Virus record (IMG/VR): IMGVR_UViG_3300036800_000523
Coordinates: 1 to 41,184 of that record
Reading direction: 5' to 3' (one strand)
DNA from: a virus
DNA: 41,184 nt
Position numbers and translations under genes: made by a program. The notes beneath the pieces were generated by a model that did not search any database, was not told where the DNA came from, and saw only the letters and a program-made list of their open reading frames with translations. Positions 25,163 to 33,089 of this stretch are shown here, one piece after another. Numbering within the stretch: the stretch's first letter is position 1; every line of letters begins with the position of its first letter.

Positions 25163-25768
25163 GTGTTGGAACACGTTTTCGGGTCGCCGGGAGAAATGCC
25201 CCGCGGCCGCGTCGTCCTGGTCGTCTCGTGTGACGAGCCCGTTCAACTCCCCCAATCCTTCCTGGAAGAGTTGCGCGGCCTGCGTAACGTGGAGCTGGTC
25301 GCGCTCCCCGGCGATGAGCTGCGTGCGACCTTGGGCGTGGGATCGCCGCTGGCTGACTTCGCGGGCCTGCCGCTGAAGAACATGACCGCGCTGCCCGCGG
25401 AGGGCACGGTGATTGAGAGCTGGCGCGACCTGCTCGTCAAGGGGCACGAACTCGTGTCGGTGCCCAGCGAGTACCTTGAGCTGGTCGCGGAAGCCGAAGA
25501 GCGCCGGTGGGCCGACCACGTGGTCAAGGCCCTCCTGATCCTGCTCGGGGCCATCGCCATCATCGTGATGCTGACCAACGGGTGCGGCTGCCGCGGGATC
25601 GATTACCGATCCGGCGTGGAGGGCAAGCCCGGGACCTGGCACGTCGGCGTCGAGCGGATCGAACACCCGTACCGCAAGATGACCTACTGCGGGCCGATGC
25701 CCCACGGCGCGCCGGTGCCCGGGCCGGTGGCCAGCGCACCTCCGAATCGTTTGCCCAGCATCGCCTGA
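25163..25768 (+). CDS. Single-pass membrane protein of unknown function
   Basis: A 201-residue protein; the GTG at 25163 is chosen because AGGAG lies 6 bases upstream (an ATG at 25124 lacks a site). The N-terminal 110 residues look globular (RGRVVLVVSCDEPVQLPQSF). One transmembrane helix lies near 122-140 (VVKALLILLGAIAIIVML), followed at once by NGCGCRG. A soluble tail of about 55 residues completes it. Its last 85 bases overlap, in the opposite direction, the 3' end of the portal gene. Topology suggests a host-membrane protein, perhaps superinfection exclusion, but nothing in the sequence proves this. Confidence 0.6.
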   Translation: MLEHVFGSPGEMPRGRVVLVVSCDEPVQLPQSFLEELRGLRNVELVALPGDELRATLGVGSPLADFAGLPLKNMTALPAEGTVIESWRDLLVKGHELVSVPSEYLELVAEAEERRWADHVVKALLILLGAIAIIVMLTNGCGCRGIDYRSGVEGKPGTWHVGVERIEHPYRKMTYCGPMPHGAPVPGPVASAPPNRLPSIA

Positions 25769-27558
25769 GCCGCCATGCTCGCTGGCGTGGCCGCGGCGGT
25801 CGGGGGCGTGGGCGGCATTCCGCCCTGGGGCTGCTGTGCGCCGATCGGTGCCCCCTGGCTCGCAGCCTGCAACGTAGGCGACGCGCCCGGGCCTGGCGGC
25901 GCGCCGGGCCCCGCGCCCATCGCCCCCGGCGGCGTGTTCGAGCCGATCATCATCAGCCCCTCCTGGTTCAGCACGGTCTTGGCGAAATCGGGCATGTTGT
26001 TCGCCTGGCCGATCATGTCGAGGATCGCGCTCCAGTTAATGAACGGCATCTGCGGGATGAGCGGCGCGATCGATGTCACCAGCTCGACGGTGAGCTGTGC
26101 GTGCTGCGCCTGCACCGCCGGGTCGATGCGGCGCATGCTCATGGGCTCGATGTCGAGGAAGAAGCCCGACCAGTCGGTGTCCTCCTGGCCTGGCTGAATG
26201 CCGCCGAGGAAGAGCCCTTCGAACTTCTGCCCCGTCTGCGGGTCGGTCGAGCTGACCGGCGAGACGACGGAGGGGTCGTGGTACATGTACCAGCCCACGC
26301 GCGTCAGCACGTCCTTCACGCCGTCGCGGAACTTGAGGTGCATGAACTCCACGCGGGCGTCGGCGTTGGTGTGCGCCAGATTCGCCTCGGTGGCCGTCAC
26401 GCCCTGCGCCTTGCCCCGCGCCGCTTCGCTCTGGCCGCTCACGCGGTCGGTCCGCTGGAGCAGCATGTTCAGGTACTCCAGCCGCTGCACCGTCGTGCCG
26501 CCGACGGCGACGGGCAGCACCATGTTGCCGTTGAGCCCCTTGACCTTAATCACCGAGTTGGACGCCGCCCGCTGGATCTCCTCGGCCAGCGGCCCTTGCT
26601 CGGCCGACACGAGCACGAGGTTCTTGGCCGTCGCCGCGTCGGTGGCCGCGGCCGTGGCGTGGGCGTTCAGCTCCTGGTCGGTCTCGGCCATCGCCGCGAT
26701 CGGGGAGAGCGGGTACACCTGGTTGGGCACGGTGTAGACGCCGAAGAAGCAGTAAGGCCCGGCAGCCGGCCCGTGGAACGCGGCCAGCGGTCGAATCCAA
26801 TGCCCCTGGCCCTCCCCGTCAGCCGTCAGCGTCCCGATCTGCCTCAGCTCGGGGATGTAGATCTGGTAGAGCGTGACGCGGCCGCGGTTCACGGTGCTGG
26901 TGAACGCATTGTCGCGGAACGCCCGCTCGGTGCCTGTCTTGCCCGAACGGTTGGCGTCGTCGGCGGTGAGCTTCTTCACCACCTCCTGGTCGTAGCGGTT
27001 GTCGCCCTGCAAATCCTCCAGGTCACGCTGGAACATTTCGCCCACGAAGCGGGCCGACCGCCACGTGTCGCACTGCGGGTCGATGAACACGTTGGCCGGG
27101 TCCTTGCGGATCGCGAAGGGCGTGAGCGCGTCCACGGTGAAGCGGCCCTGCACCCCGTGCTTGCCTTCGCCGAAGTCGCTGCGTTCCTCCACGCCCACGC
27201 CGATGCAGCCGTAGCCGAATAGCATGTCCACGGCGACCATCTCCAGCTCAGTCTTGAGGTCCACCTCCTTGATCCAGCCGTTCTCGCCCATCTCCATCGC
27301 CTCCGCGATCGCGGCGTGGCTGATGGTGCGCTTGGCGGTGACTGCGACGGCGGGGTTGTCGAAGATCAGATCGGGCAGCAGGGTGCTGACGAAACCGAAG
27401 ATCATGTTCTCCGGCCGCGGCTTGGTGCGGCTGTCGTTGCGGTACCAGTTGCCGGCGTACCGCCGAACGAGGTTCACGGTGTTCACCAGGAATCGCTTGC
27501 GCAGCTCCTCACTGGCGCGGATCTCGCCCAGGAGGTCCTCGGGCTTGGTTGAAAGCAC
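25684..27558 (-). CDS. Portal protein
   Basis: A 624-residue protein with a GTG start at 27558. Size, gene order (large terminase, small gene, portal, scaffold, capsid) and content support a podovirus-type portal: helical N-terminus with WYRNDSRTKPRPENMIFGFV, a mixed wing region, a long crown/stem helix area (TDQELNAHATAAATDAATAK), and a Pro/Gly/Ala-rich tail (last 90 residues). Portals form the dodecameric DNA channel and the docking site for terminase and adaptor. The low-complexity tail overlaps the convergent gene at 25163-25768. Confidence 0.8.
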   Translation of the reverse strand: MLSTKPEDLLGEIRASEELRKRFLVNTVNLVRRYAGNWYRNDSRTKPRPENMIFGFVSTLLPDLIFDNPAVAVTAKRTISHAAIAEAMEMGENGWIKEVDLKTELEMVAVDMLFGYGCIGVGVEERSDFGEGKHGVQGRFTVDALTPFAIRKDPANVFIDPQCDTWRSARFVGEMFQRDLEDLQGDNRYDQEVVKKLTADDANRSGKTGTERAFRDNAFTSTVNRGRVTLYQIYIPELRQIGTLTADGEGQGHWIRPLAAFHGPAAGPYCFFGVYTVPNQVYPLSPIAAMAETDQELNAHATAAATDAATAKNLVLVSAEQGPLAEEIQRAASNSVIKVKGLNGNMVLPVAVGGTTVQRLEYLNMLLQRTDRVSGQSEAARGKAQGVTATEANLAHTNADARVEFMHLKFRDGVKDVLTRVGWYMYHDPSVVSPVSSTDPQTGQKFEGLFLGGIQPGQEDTDWSGFFLDIEPMSMRRIDPAVQAQHAQLTVELVTSIAPLIPQMPFINWSAILDMIGQANNMPDFAKTVLNQEGLMMIGSNTPPGAMGAGPGAPPGPGASPTLQAASQGAPIGAQQPQGGMPPTPPTAAATPASMAAQAMLGKRFGGALATGPGTGAPWGIGPQ

Positions 27559-27590
27559 TGGAATTGGCCTGTCTACAACCCAACAAGAAC

Positions 27591-27714
27591 TTGCAGCCGC
27601 GGGAACGGCGGTTAAGATGTTCGACGCACGGTCAGTGATCCACGGTCAAGGTTCCCCCCCTCCTTGGCCCAAAGACGCCGGTGAGGGCAGACTGCCTCAC
27701 CGGCTTCTTTTTTT
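27591..27714 (+). ncRNA. Candidate plus-strand small RNA with promoter and terminator
   Basis: TTGCAG (27591-27596), 16 bases, then TAAGAT (27613-27618) resembles a sigma-70 promoter. About 60 bases downstream is a strong plus-strand terminator (27677-27714). The expected RNA, about 90 nt, contains CCCTCCTTGG, similar to the anti-Shine-Dalgarno tail of 16S rRNA. It is antisense to the leader of the portal gene. This is a sequence-based proposal only. Confidence 0.35.
27677..27714 (+). terminator. Rho-independent terminator, plus strand
   Basis: GCCGGTGAGG (677-686), an 8-base loop and CCTCACCGGC (695-704) make a perfect 10-bp stem followed by TTCTTTTTTT (705-714). On the minus strand the stem is followed only by GTCTTTGG, so it is mainly a plus-strand signal. 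It overlaps the stop of the small minus-strand gene at 27697. Confidence 0.75.
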
Positions 27715-27912
27715 CCCTCTCTCGTACCCCTTGAGCTTCCGCCGCCGCGCCTTCACGAACGTGTGGGGCGGGTAGTCGTGTTGCCTGAACGCGGGCACCG
27801 CGGCCGGCGCGGGCGGGCCGCTGAAGCTCAGGCAGATCGCCGCGAGCATCGTGGCGGTCGCGTGTGCCAAAAGCTGCTGGTGGGCCGAACGGAGAAAGCT
27901 GCCGTACATCAT
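27697..27912 (-). CDS. Small protein between terminase and portal, hydrophobic N-terminus
   Basis: A 71-residue protein; the ATG at 27912 follows GGGAG by 5 bases, right after the terminase stop. Residues 11-32 are moderately hydrophobic (QQLLAHATATMLAAICLSFS) and could be a membrane helix or signal. The C-terminal 20 residues are strongly basic (KARRRKLKGYERGKKRSR). Not recognised. Its place in the packaging cluster could mean a packaging accessory, and its composition could also suit a small lysis protein. Confidence 0.55.
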   Translation of the reverse strand: MMYGSFLRSAHQQLLAHATATMLAAICLSFSGPPAPAAVPAFRQHDYPPHTFVKARRRKLKGYERGKKRSR

Positions 27913-27914
27913 CG

Positions 27915-29672
27915 TCACTCCCGGTCAAAAGGGTCCGTCTGCTTGGGTTTGGGGAACAGGGTCTCATTGATTTGGAACACGTCGCCGTAGCTGCCGGCGG
28001 GGTATTGCATTTCCTTGTCCACGAACCGCGACACCTCGGCGAGCCCCATGACCGCGTAGCCGCCGGCCAGCACCAGGTCGTCGTGGTCGCCGGCGGGCGC
28101 GCCGACGGTGAGGTCCACGTCGCGGGCGTCGTGGATGCTCAGCGTCTTTTTCTTGGGCCGGAACTGGAACTTGAGCAGTTGCCGCCACAGCTCGGCCGAG
28201 CGCAGGATGACGTCGGGCGTGTCCAGATCGCCGCCGGGCCGTCGCCGCCCCAGGCACACGCGCAGGCGCGGGATGGTCAAGTCTCCCGTCATTCGGTGAT
28301 GGCCAAGGTTGTCTGACGGCCGGCGGGTCATGTCCTGGTCGTCGCGGTGGGTGTACTGGTAGGTGTAGTGCATCTCGTCGTACAGACGGCGCATCACCAT
28401 CAGGCCCACCTGGCGTTCGCCGCAGAGGAAGGCCCCGTTGAAGTGCGTGGCCAGGCCGAAGAGGATTTCCGCCCACCGCGCGTCGCCCCAATGGCCCATC
28501 GCCTCGGCCACCTGCTCGCCGGTGTTGCGCTCGATCACCACGGCCGCGTCGAAGTCGCCGGTCTCCAGCCCGTACGCGGAGTCGTGTCCGATCACGTACT
28601 TGCCACCGACGACCGGCTGCTTGAAGATCGTGATGCGGCCCCGGTCGGTGGCTCCTCCGGGGACCCACACCAACCTGACCCTCTCGCTGTGCTCACCGAT
28701 CCTGTCCGTCATGACGGTGATGCAGCGGGGGTCGTCAGGGTTGATCGCCTTCACCCGCGCGAAGGTGCCGGTGTCACCGTCGCGCAGATTGGGCCGCTGG
28801 CGGTCGAGGGCGACGGCATCGAACACGGGCGTGCCGCTGAAGTCGGCGAAGCCGCCGCCCATGCGCACCTGCCGCTCGGCCTCGGAGTTGAACGTCTGCG
28901 AGGCGTACCAATCCCGGTCGCCCTGGTCGGCACCGGGGTTGTCGCAAATGCCGCCACGCGCCCACACCCACAGCCGCGGGTGCGTCTGCTTCTGCATGGC
29001 GTGGGCCTCGTCGAGCCCGTCCGCCTGGTGGTGCTTGAGCCAGGGCAGATACAGGTCGTGGTACATCCACGTCATGCCCTGCGTGGCCGTCGCCGCGAAC
29101 ACGTACCGCGTCTTGCGTTTGCCGCGGCGGCGCACCTTCATCTCGTTCCAAAGGGCCTCCGGCGGCTCTTCGTCGAAGATAACCACATCGGGATTTATGC
29201 CCTGAATGTGAGTCCACGAGCTGTCGCCCGACACCAGGAAAAGCTGTGATCCGTCGCCGAACGTGTAGACGTGATCGGTCTTGTTGAACGTGAACGGCCG
29301 GTCGAAGCACTCGCTTTCGAGCTGCGTGCGGAGGATCTTGAATTGCTTGTAGGTCTCGCAGCACCAGATGGCGATGACCGGCCACTTCGGCGTCTGCTGG
29401 AAGGGGTGGCAGTGGTTGACCCACCAATTCACTTCGATGCCCGCGGCCGTGGTCTTGCCGAAGCCGTTGCCGGGGAAGAGGCAGCGCACGATGCTGCGGC
29501 TCTCGTGGAACTGGCGCTGACCGCCTTTGTGCGGGTGGTAGAAATCGGAGGGGCGCGAGTGCTTGTGCTGCTCGATGCGGTCTTCGCGGTCGATCAGCTC
29601 GAGTAAATGCCTCCGCTCGTCGTCGGAGAGCTCCATCACGTGCAGGCGGGCGTCAGTGCTGGCCATCATCAC
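27915..29672 (-). CDS. terL: Terminase large subunit (packaging ATPase and nuclease)
   Basis: A 585-residue protein. GTG at 29672 (GGGAGG 6 bases upstream) or ATG at 29669 are both possible. The ATPase domain has Walker A at about residues 67-75 (FPGNGFGKTT) and Walker B near 162-170 (DVVIFDEEPP), followed by a coupling motif region (VFAATATQGMTW). The RNase H-like nuclease half has GHDSAYGLETGDFDAAVV near 380 and GDHDDLVLAGG near 545, supplying acidic metal ligands. It cuts concatemers and pumps DNA through the portal encoded downstream. All key residues appear present. Confidence 0.92.
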   Translation of the reverse strand: MMMASTDARLHVMELSDDERRHLLELIDREDRIEQHKHSRPSDFYHPHKGGQRQFHESRSIVRCLFPGNGFGKTTAAGIEVNWWVNHCHPFQQTPKWPVIAIWCCETYKQFKILRTQLESECFDRPFTFNKTDHVYTFGDGSQLFLVSGDSSWTHIQGINPDVVIFDEEPPEALWNEMKVRRRGKRKTRYVFAATATQGMTWMYHDLYLPWLKHHQADGLDEAHAMQKQTHPRLWVWARGGICDNPGADQGDRDWYASQTFNSEAERQVRMGGGFADFSGTPVFDAVALDRQRPNLRDGDTGTFARVKAINPDDPRCITVMTDRIGEHSERVRLVWVPGGATDRGRITIFKQPVVGGKYVIGHDSAYGLETGDFDAAVVIERNTGEQVAEAMGHWGDARWAEILFGLATHFNGAFLCGERQVGLMVMRRLYDEMHYTYQYTHRDDQDMTRRPSDNLGHHRMTGDLTIPRLRVCLGRRRPGGDLDTPDVILRSAELWRQLLKFQFRPKKKTLSIHDARDVDLTVGAPAGDHDDLVLAGGYAVMGLAEVSRFVDKEMQYPAGSYGDVFQINETLFPKPKQTDPFDRE

Positions 29673-29925
29673 GGGCTGCCTCCCGCGCGCGGAGGCCTCG
29701 GTTGCGGTCCTGCGGCCGTGCCTGTGCCGCGGCGTTCGCCTGGTCGAGCGGGTCGGCCTTCACCGGGATCTCGCGGCTGGCCAGCAGATGCAGGCCCAGA
29801 AACTTCGCCGCTCGCCGGATGCGCTCGATCACCACCGCCGGCGAGACCTCCGAACGCCGCAGTGACAGGACGAGGACGAAACGCTTCGCCCACTTCGGGG
29901 GCGGCGCGGGGGGCTCGGTTGGCAT
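29653..29925 (-). CDS. Small protein overlapping the start of the large terminase gene
   Basis: A 90-residue protein; ATG at 29925. Codons carry G/C at nearly every third position, unlike the overlapping longer frame. WAKRFVLVLSLRRSEVSPAV leads into helices (VIERIRRAAKFLGLHLLA), with a Gln/Arg-rich end. Its stop lies 20 bases inside the large terminase gene. It lies entirely inside the open frame of the next gene upstream (29669-30178), in a different frame. Unrecognised. Confidence 0.6.
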   Translation of the reverse strand: MPTEPPAPPPKWAKRFVLVLSLRRSEVSPAVVIERIRRAAKFLGLHLLASREIPVKADPLDQANAAAQARPQDRNRGLRAREAARDDGQH

Positions 29926-30178
29926 CGTCGGCTTTCGCCCAGGCGGGCAGTGGCACGGGTTTGGGGCGCTCGGGCGTCGGACGTCCCCAGGTGTAGTTAG
30001 GGTCGAACCGAACATCCGGGTTCTCCCAGCTCCAGATCTGCCCCGTGGCGTCGTCCACCACCACCCACACCAGGTGATGCTCGATGCCCAGGAAGATCAG
30101 GAAGTGCGCCCAGCCGCGCCCGATCGGCGTGATGAGCGAGAACGGCACCGGCAAGGGCAGGACGGGGTTGAACATCAT
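29669..30178 (-). CDS. Phage protein of unknown function with unusually long open tail
   Basis: The ATG at 30178 overlaps the sigma-factor stop (ATGA) with GGAGG 5 bases upstream. Residues 1-65 (LPVPFSLITPIGRGWAHFLI, then EHHLVWVVVDDATGQIWSW, NPDVRFDPNYTWGR) match a small conserved phage protein I have met in other podoviruses, usually about 70-80 residues long. Here the frame runs to 169 codons, but past about codon 85 it is just the shadow of the gene at 29653-29925. Either this protein has a long non-native tail or one base differs near the C6 run around 29915. Confidence 0.6.
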   Translation of the reverse strand: MMFNPVLPLPVPFSLITPIGRGWAHFLIFLGIEHHLVWVVVDDATGQIWSWENPDVRFDPNYTWGRPTPERPKPVPLPAWAKADDANRAPRAAPEVGEAFRPRPVTAAFGGLAGGGDRAHPASGEVSGPASAGQPRDPGEGRPARPGERRGTGTAAGPQPRPPRAGGSP

Positions 30179-30864
30179 GTGGGCCTCCGCGGCGGGTGGC
30201 GCGGCTGGATCGACCGGCCCGGCGGCATGCCGATCAAATCCTCCCGCCCCATCGCCCGCAGCAGGAAGGGGAGGGCCTGCGTCTGTTTGAAGAACGCCCA
30301 GGAGAGGGACTTGCCGAACGCCGCGGCCGTCTGCATGCACGTCTTCTGCTCGAACCAGCGCAGGCGGATGAACCGTTGCAGCTCCGGGTCGGGCACGTCA
30401 TGGAGCAGGAGGTTGTGGTAGTGCTCGTCGGAGGCACCTGCGGCGACGAGCTGCCGCGCCAGCGCGTGGCGGTGCGTCTCGACGCTCACCCACCGCGGCG
30501 CCAGACCTTGCGACCGCGCCCCGCGTCCCACCTCGTCGGTGGAGCGCAGGGCGTCGGCGATGCGCTTGGTCAATCGCCCGGCGGCGTACTTGTGGAACGG
30601 CACGCCCGGGTGCGTGAACGGGTCGTACGTCTCGACCATGCGTTGCAGGCCGATCACCAGCTCCTGTGAGAGGTCGTGCTGGTCCACCGCGCGATCGAGC
30701 ATCTGGAGCGAACGCGCCGCCTGCCAGGCGGTGCGTGCGGCCAGGCCGCGGTAATGCTCGACGAGCCGCTGGAGCGTGGCCGGCGCTCGATCGAGCCACC
30801 ACGCGGCCCACAGCGGCCCGGCCGTGCGCTCGACTTCATCCCAGATCCCTTCGCTACGCGGCAT
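30175..30864 (-). CDS. Phage RNA polymerase sigma factor
   Basis: A 229-residue protein; ATG at 30864 with GGGAG 7 bases upstream. Residues about 36-110 read as sigma-70 region 2 (HYRGLAARTAWQAARS, DLSQELVIGLQRMVETYDPF, then FHKYAAGRLTKRIADALR), the part that binds core polymerase and the -10 element. Residues 160-205 resemble region 4, with a helix-turn-helix (TCMQTAAAFGKSLSWAFFKQ). Region 1.1 and most of region 3 are missing, as in FliA/SigF-like factors. Placed just upstream of the terminase and virion genes, it probably directs host polymerase to late promoters. Confidence 0.75.
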   Translation of the reverse strand: MPRSEGIWDEVERTAGPLWAAWWLDRAPATLQRLVEHYRGLAARTAWQAARSLQMLDRAVDQHDLSQELVIGLQRMVETYDPFTHPGVPFHKYAAGRLTKRIADALRSTDEVGRGARSQGLAPRWVSVETHRHALARQLVAAGASDEHYHNLLLHDVPDPELQRFIRLRWFEQKTCMQTAAAFGKSLSWAFFKQTQALPFLLRAMGREDLIGMPPGRSIQPRHPPRRPT

Positions 30865-31468
30865 GCTGGTTCTCCCGCTCACGCAGCTCCGGCCCGCCGT
30901 CCTCGTGCCAGGCGGTGATGGCCTTCACGGTCTCGCGCGTGGCCGGGGCGATGGGGTCGATCGCGTCGTCGTTCACGAGGGTCATGGTGGGCAGGCCGTC
31001 GTCGGGGTGGGTCTGGATCGTGCCCGCCGGCGGCACGCCGAGGTCCTGCGCGTACTGGATCTCGGGGGGAAGGCGCTCGCCCTGCGTTTGAACGATCTGC
31101 CCGACGGGGATGCCCATGATCGTCGGCCCGCCCGACTCGATGTTCGGTTGGGACGAGGACACGCCCAGGGCGTCGAAGTCGGCTTCGAGCGCCGCCAGGT
31201 CCTGCTGGTAGCCGACGTGGTTGGCCTGCGCGGTGTCGTCGGCCGCGAGAGCCATGACCGCCGCGGCCTCGGGGCTGATGGGCACGAACTGCCGCCCCAG
31301 GTCCCGCGCGCGAACGGGAATGGGCTCGCCCCCGTCGAAGTCTTGGAGAATGAAATCCCCCGGCATGAGCGATGCCGGGCCGGTGTGCGTGTCGAGGACC
31401 TTGAACTCAGTAACCCGCTCGACCATTCGGTAGCGGGTGGGCTTTGCAATGAACTCTACCGCTTTCAC
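30854..31468 (-). CDS. Hypothetical protein upstream of the sigma factor
   Basis: A 204-residue protein with a GTG start at 31468; its stop overlaps the sigma-factor start by 11 bases. The N-terminal 65 residues contain MPGDFILQDFDGGEPIPVRA and a FVPISP turn, a PGD(F/Y/W)I-type domain seen in assorted phage proteins. The remainder is acidic and low in structure. It may modulate the sigma factor (for example as an anti-sigma factor), but this rests on coupling alone. Confidence 0.6.
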   Translation of the reverse strand: MKAVEFIAKPTRYRMVERVTEFKVLDTHTGPASLMPGDFILQDFDGGEPIPVRARDLGRQFVPISPEAAAVMALAADDTAQANHVGYQQDLAALEADFDALGVSSSQPNIESGGPTIMGIPVGQIVQTQGERLPPEIQYAQDLGVPPAGTIQTHPDDGLPTMTLVNDDAIDPIAPATRETVKAITAWHEDGGPELRERENQHAA

Positions 31469-31480
31469 GCGGTTCCGCTT

Positions 31481-31996
31481 CTACAGCCGCGCTTGGGTGG
31501 GGGCCGAGGGAACGGCCGCAGGCTTCTCGTCGTTGGCGTGCGGGTCGAACACCCGCACGCCGTCCAGGTGCAACGCTTCATCGGCCTCGTGCAGCAGCGC
31601 CTCGTGGATCAGGCCGCGCACCGCGTGGAGGACCCGCACGTCGGGGCCCTCGGCCCGTAGGTACAACTCGCGTGCGTCCAGGCCGCGGTTGAAGCAGAAG
31701 ATGCCCGAGCCGCCGCTGTCACGGTCGGGCACGCGCATCGACAACTCGATCAGCAGCACGTTGCGTCGATGGCACACGGAGCCGGGGTATCTGGCCCCGC
31801 GGTCGCGGTGCTGCATCGGCACGCCGCCGCCCGCGTCCTCCCAAAAGAAGTCGAGCCTGGCGTCGGGCACGCAGAAGTGCCGTAGCTCGAACCGCTTCAC
31901 CAGCGCGGTCGGGTCGATCCGCGGCGAGGCACGAACGGCCGCGAAGACGCGGGCCTGCTCGACGTGGTGCTCGTGGCCGAACTCGTTCATGGCCAC
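31481..31996 (-). CDS. Hypothetical protein, His-rich and acidic
   Basis: A 171-residue protein; GTG at 31996 or ATG at 31990. It is rich in His, Asp and Arg, with several beta-like segments (NVLLIELSMRVPDRDSGG, ARELYLRAEGPDVRVL). No catalytic motif or family is recognised. It is in line with the surrounding leftward genes. Confidence 0.55.
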   Translation of the reverse strand: MAMNEFGHEHHVEQARVFAAVRASPRIDPTALVKRFELRHFCVPDARLDFFWEDAGGGVPMQHRDRGARYPGSVCHRRNVLLIELSMRVPDRDSGGSGIFCFNRGLDARELYLRAEGPDVRVLHAVRGLIHEALLHEADEALHLDGVRVFDPHANDEKPAAVPSAPTQARL

Positions 31997-32001
31997 CTGT
32001 T

Positions 32002-32490
32002 CTAAGCGGCCTGCATCGTCGCGGCCACGGCTTCCCGCGCCCTGTCCCCGACGATCGCCCCGTGCAGCGCGGTCACCGCATCCGCCAGGTCGAACTGGAC
32101 GTCCTTGCGGCGGGTGACGTTGAAGCGCGGCGTGCCCGGATGGCTTCGGATCAGGCGGCGCTGATCCTTGAGCGAAAGCCCCAGCTTGAGAACGGCCGTG
32201 GAGGAGGCGCTGAGGCAGGAGAGGAACTGGGCGCGTTTGATGGTGCCGGCCTCGAAGAGCTTCAGCAGGCCGTTCGCGCTCACGTCGTTCTCGGTGGTGG
32301 CGCTGAGCGAGCCGACGAAAAAGTCGCCCTGTGCCTCGTCGCCGTCGCGCAACGCGCCCTTGACCTTGGCCTTGATCCCGTCGTCGCCGTCGATGTACTG
32401 CTTCACCAGCTCCGAGACGAAACCGATGCGGTCCACGCGGATGTCCCGCACGGGGCGGAGTACGCGAGCTTCCTTGCTCTTCTTGCTCAT
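32002..32490 (-). CDS. Hypothetical helical protein
   Basis: A 162-residue protein; ATG at 32490 with AAAGG 5 bases upstream, overlapping the previous gene's stop. The start is basic (MSKKSKEARVLRPVRDIRVD). Predicted helices follow throughout (RIGFVSELVKQYIDGDDGIK; LLKLFEAGTIKRAQFLSCLS). No family is recognised. Coupled to the HTH protein upstream, it may act in the same packaging or regulatory step. Confidence 0.6.
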   Translation of the reverse strand: MSKKSKEARVLRPVRDIRVDRIGFVSELVKQYIDGDDGIKAKVKGALRDGDEAQGDFFVGSLSATTENDVSANGLLKLFEAGTIKRAQFLSCLSASSTAVLKLGLSLKDQRRLIRSHPGTPRFNVTRRKDVQFDLADAVTALHGAIVGDRAREAVAATMQAA

Positions 32491-33089
32491 GCTGCCTTTC
32501 GGGCCGGGTTTGCCGGCGTCGTTGGGGTTGGGGTGCCTTTGCCCGCGTCGGGGTCGATCCCGAGCCGGCGCTGAACGCCAGGGGGCAACAAATGCTCCCT
32601 ACCGGCGAAGGCGTCGATCAGCTCCTGGTCGGTCATGTTGTGCGAGGGCTTGGTCTCTTCCTCTTCGCGGCGCTTGCGTGCCGCGGCCTGCTCGTCGTGG
32701 ATCCCGAGCAGCTCCAGGTACAGCTTGCGGTCCTGATGCCCTTCGCGGCCGTGGAGCTTGGCCGACTCACACAACGCGTTGAGGACCGGCCCGAGCTGGT
32801 CGTCGCAGGCGGTGCGGTAGGCGACCAGGGCGCGGGCACGGAAAAGCGGGTCTTCGGACGTGTGGCGGTACCAGGTGGAGCGGGAGATGCCCAGCAGGTC
32901 GCAGCGTTGCTCGACGCTCAGGGCTCGAAGCTGCGGGTCAGCGAGGGATTCGAGGATTGCCCGCTCGGTGGCGTCGGCGGCGGGCTGGCAGGGGTCGGGC
33001 TTGCCGCGGGCGGGGCGGGGGGAAGGGGAGGGGCGAGCAGCGACGACTTGAGGATCGCCATCAACGCCAGGCCCGCCAGGCAGGCCCAC
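32487..33089 (-). CDS. Terminase small subunit-like helix-turn-helix protein
   Basis: About 200 residues if the GTG at 33089 is used; no better start lies closer. The core from about residue 38 (ERAILESLADPQLRALSVEQ, RCDLLGISRSTWYRHTSEDP) is a helix-turn-helix in the style of phBC6A51-type small terminases. A long helical oligomerisation part (KLYLELLGIHDEQ) and an acidic/proline end follow. Small terminases recognise the packaging site and feed the large subunit. The frame stays open upstream to 33308 through the membrane-protein gene, so the true N-terminus is uncertain. Confidence 0.6.
   Translation of the reverse strand: MGLPGGPGVDGDPQVVAARPSPSPRPARGKPDPCQPAADATERAILESLADPQLRALSVEQRCDLLGISRSTWYRHTSEDPLFRARALVAYRTACDDQLGPVLNALCESAKLHGREGHQDRKLYLELLGIHDEQAAARKRREEEETKPSHNMTDQELIDAFAGREHLLPPGVQRRLGIDPDAGKGTPTPTTPANPARKAA

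Noticed and set aside
27632-27967. Minus-strand frame of 111 codons covering the terminase-portal junction
   Set aside because: It begins inside the large terminase gene and is out of frame with both better-supported neighbours; the 71-residue gene at 27697-27912 has the ribosome site.
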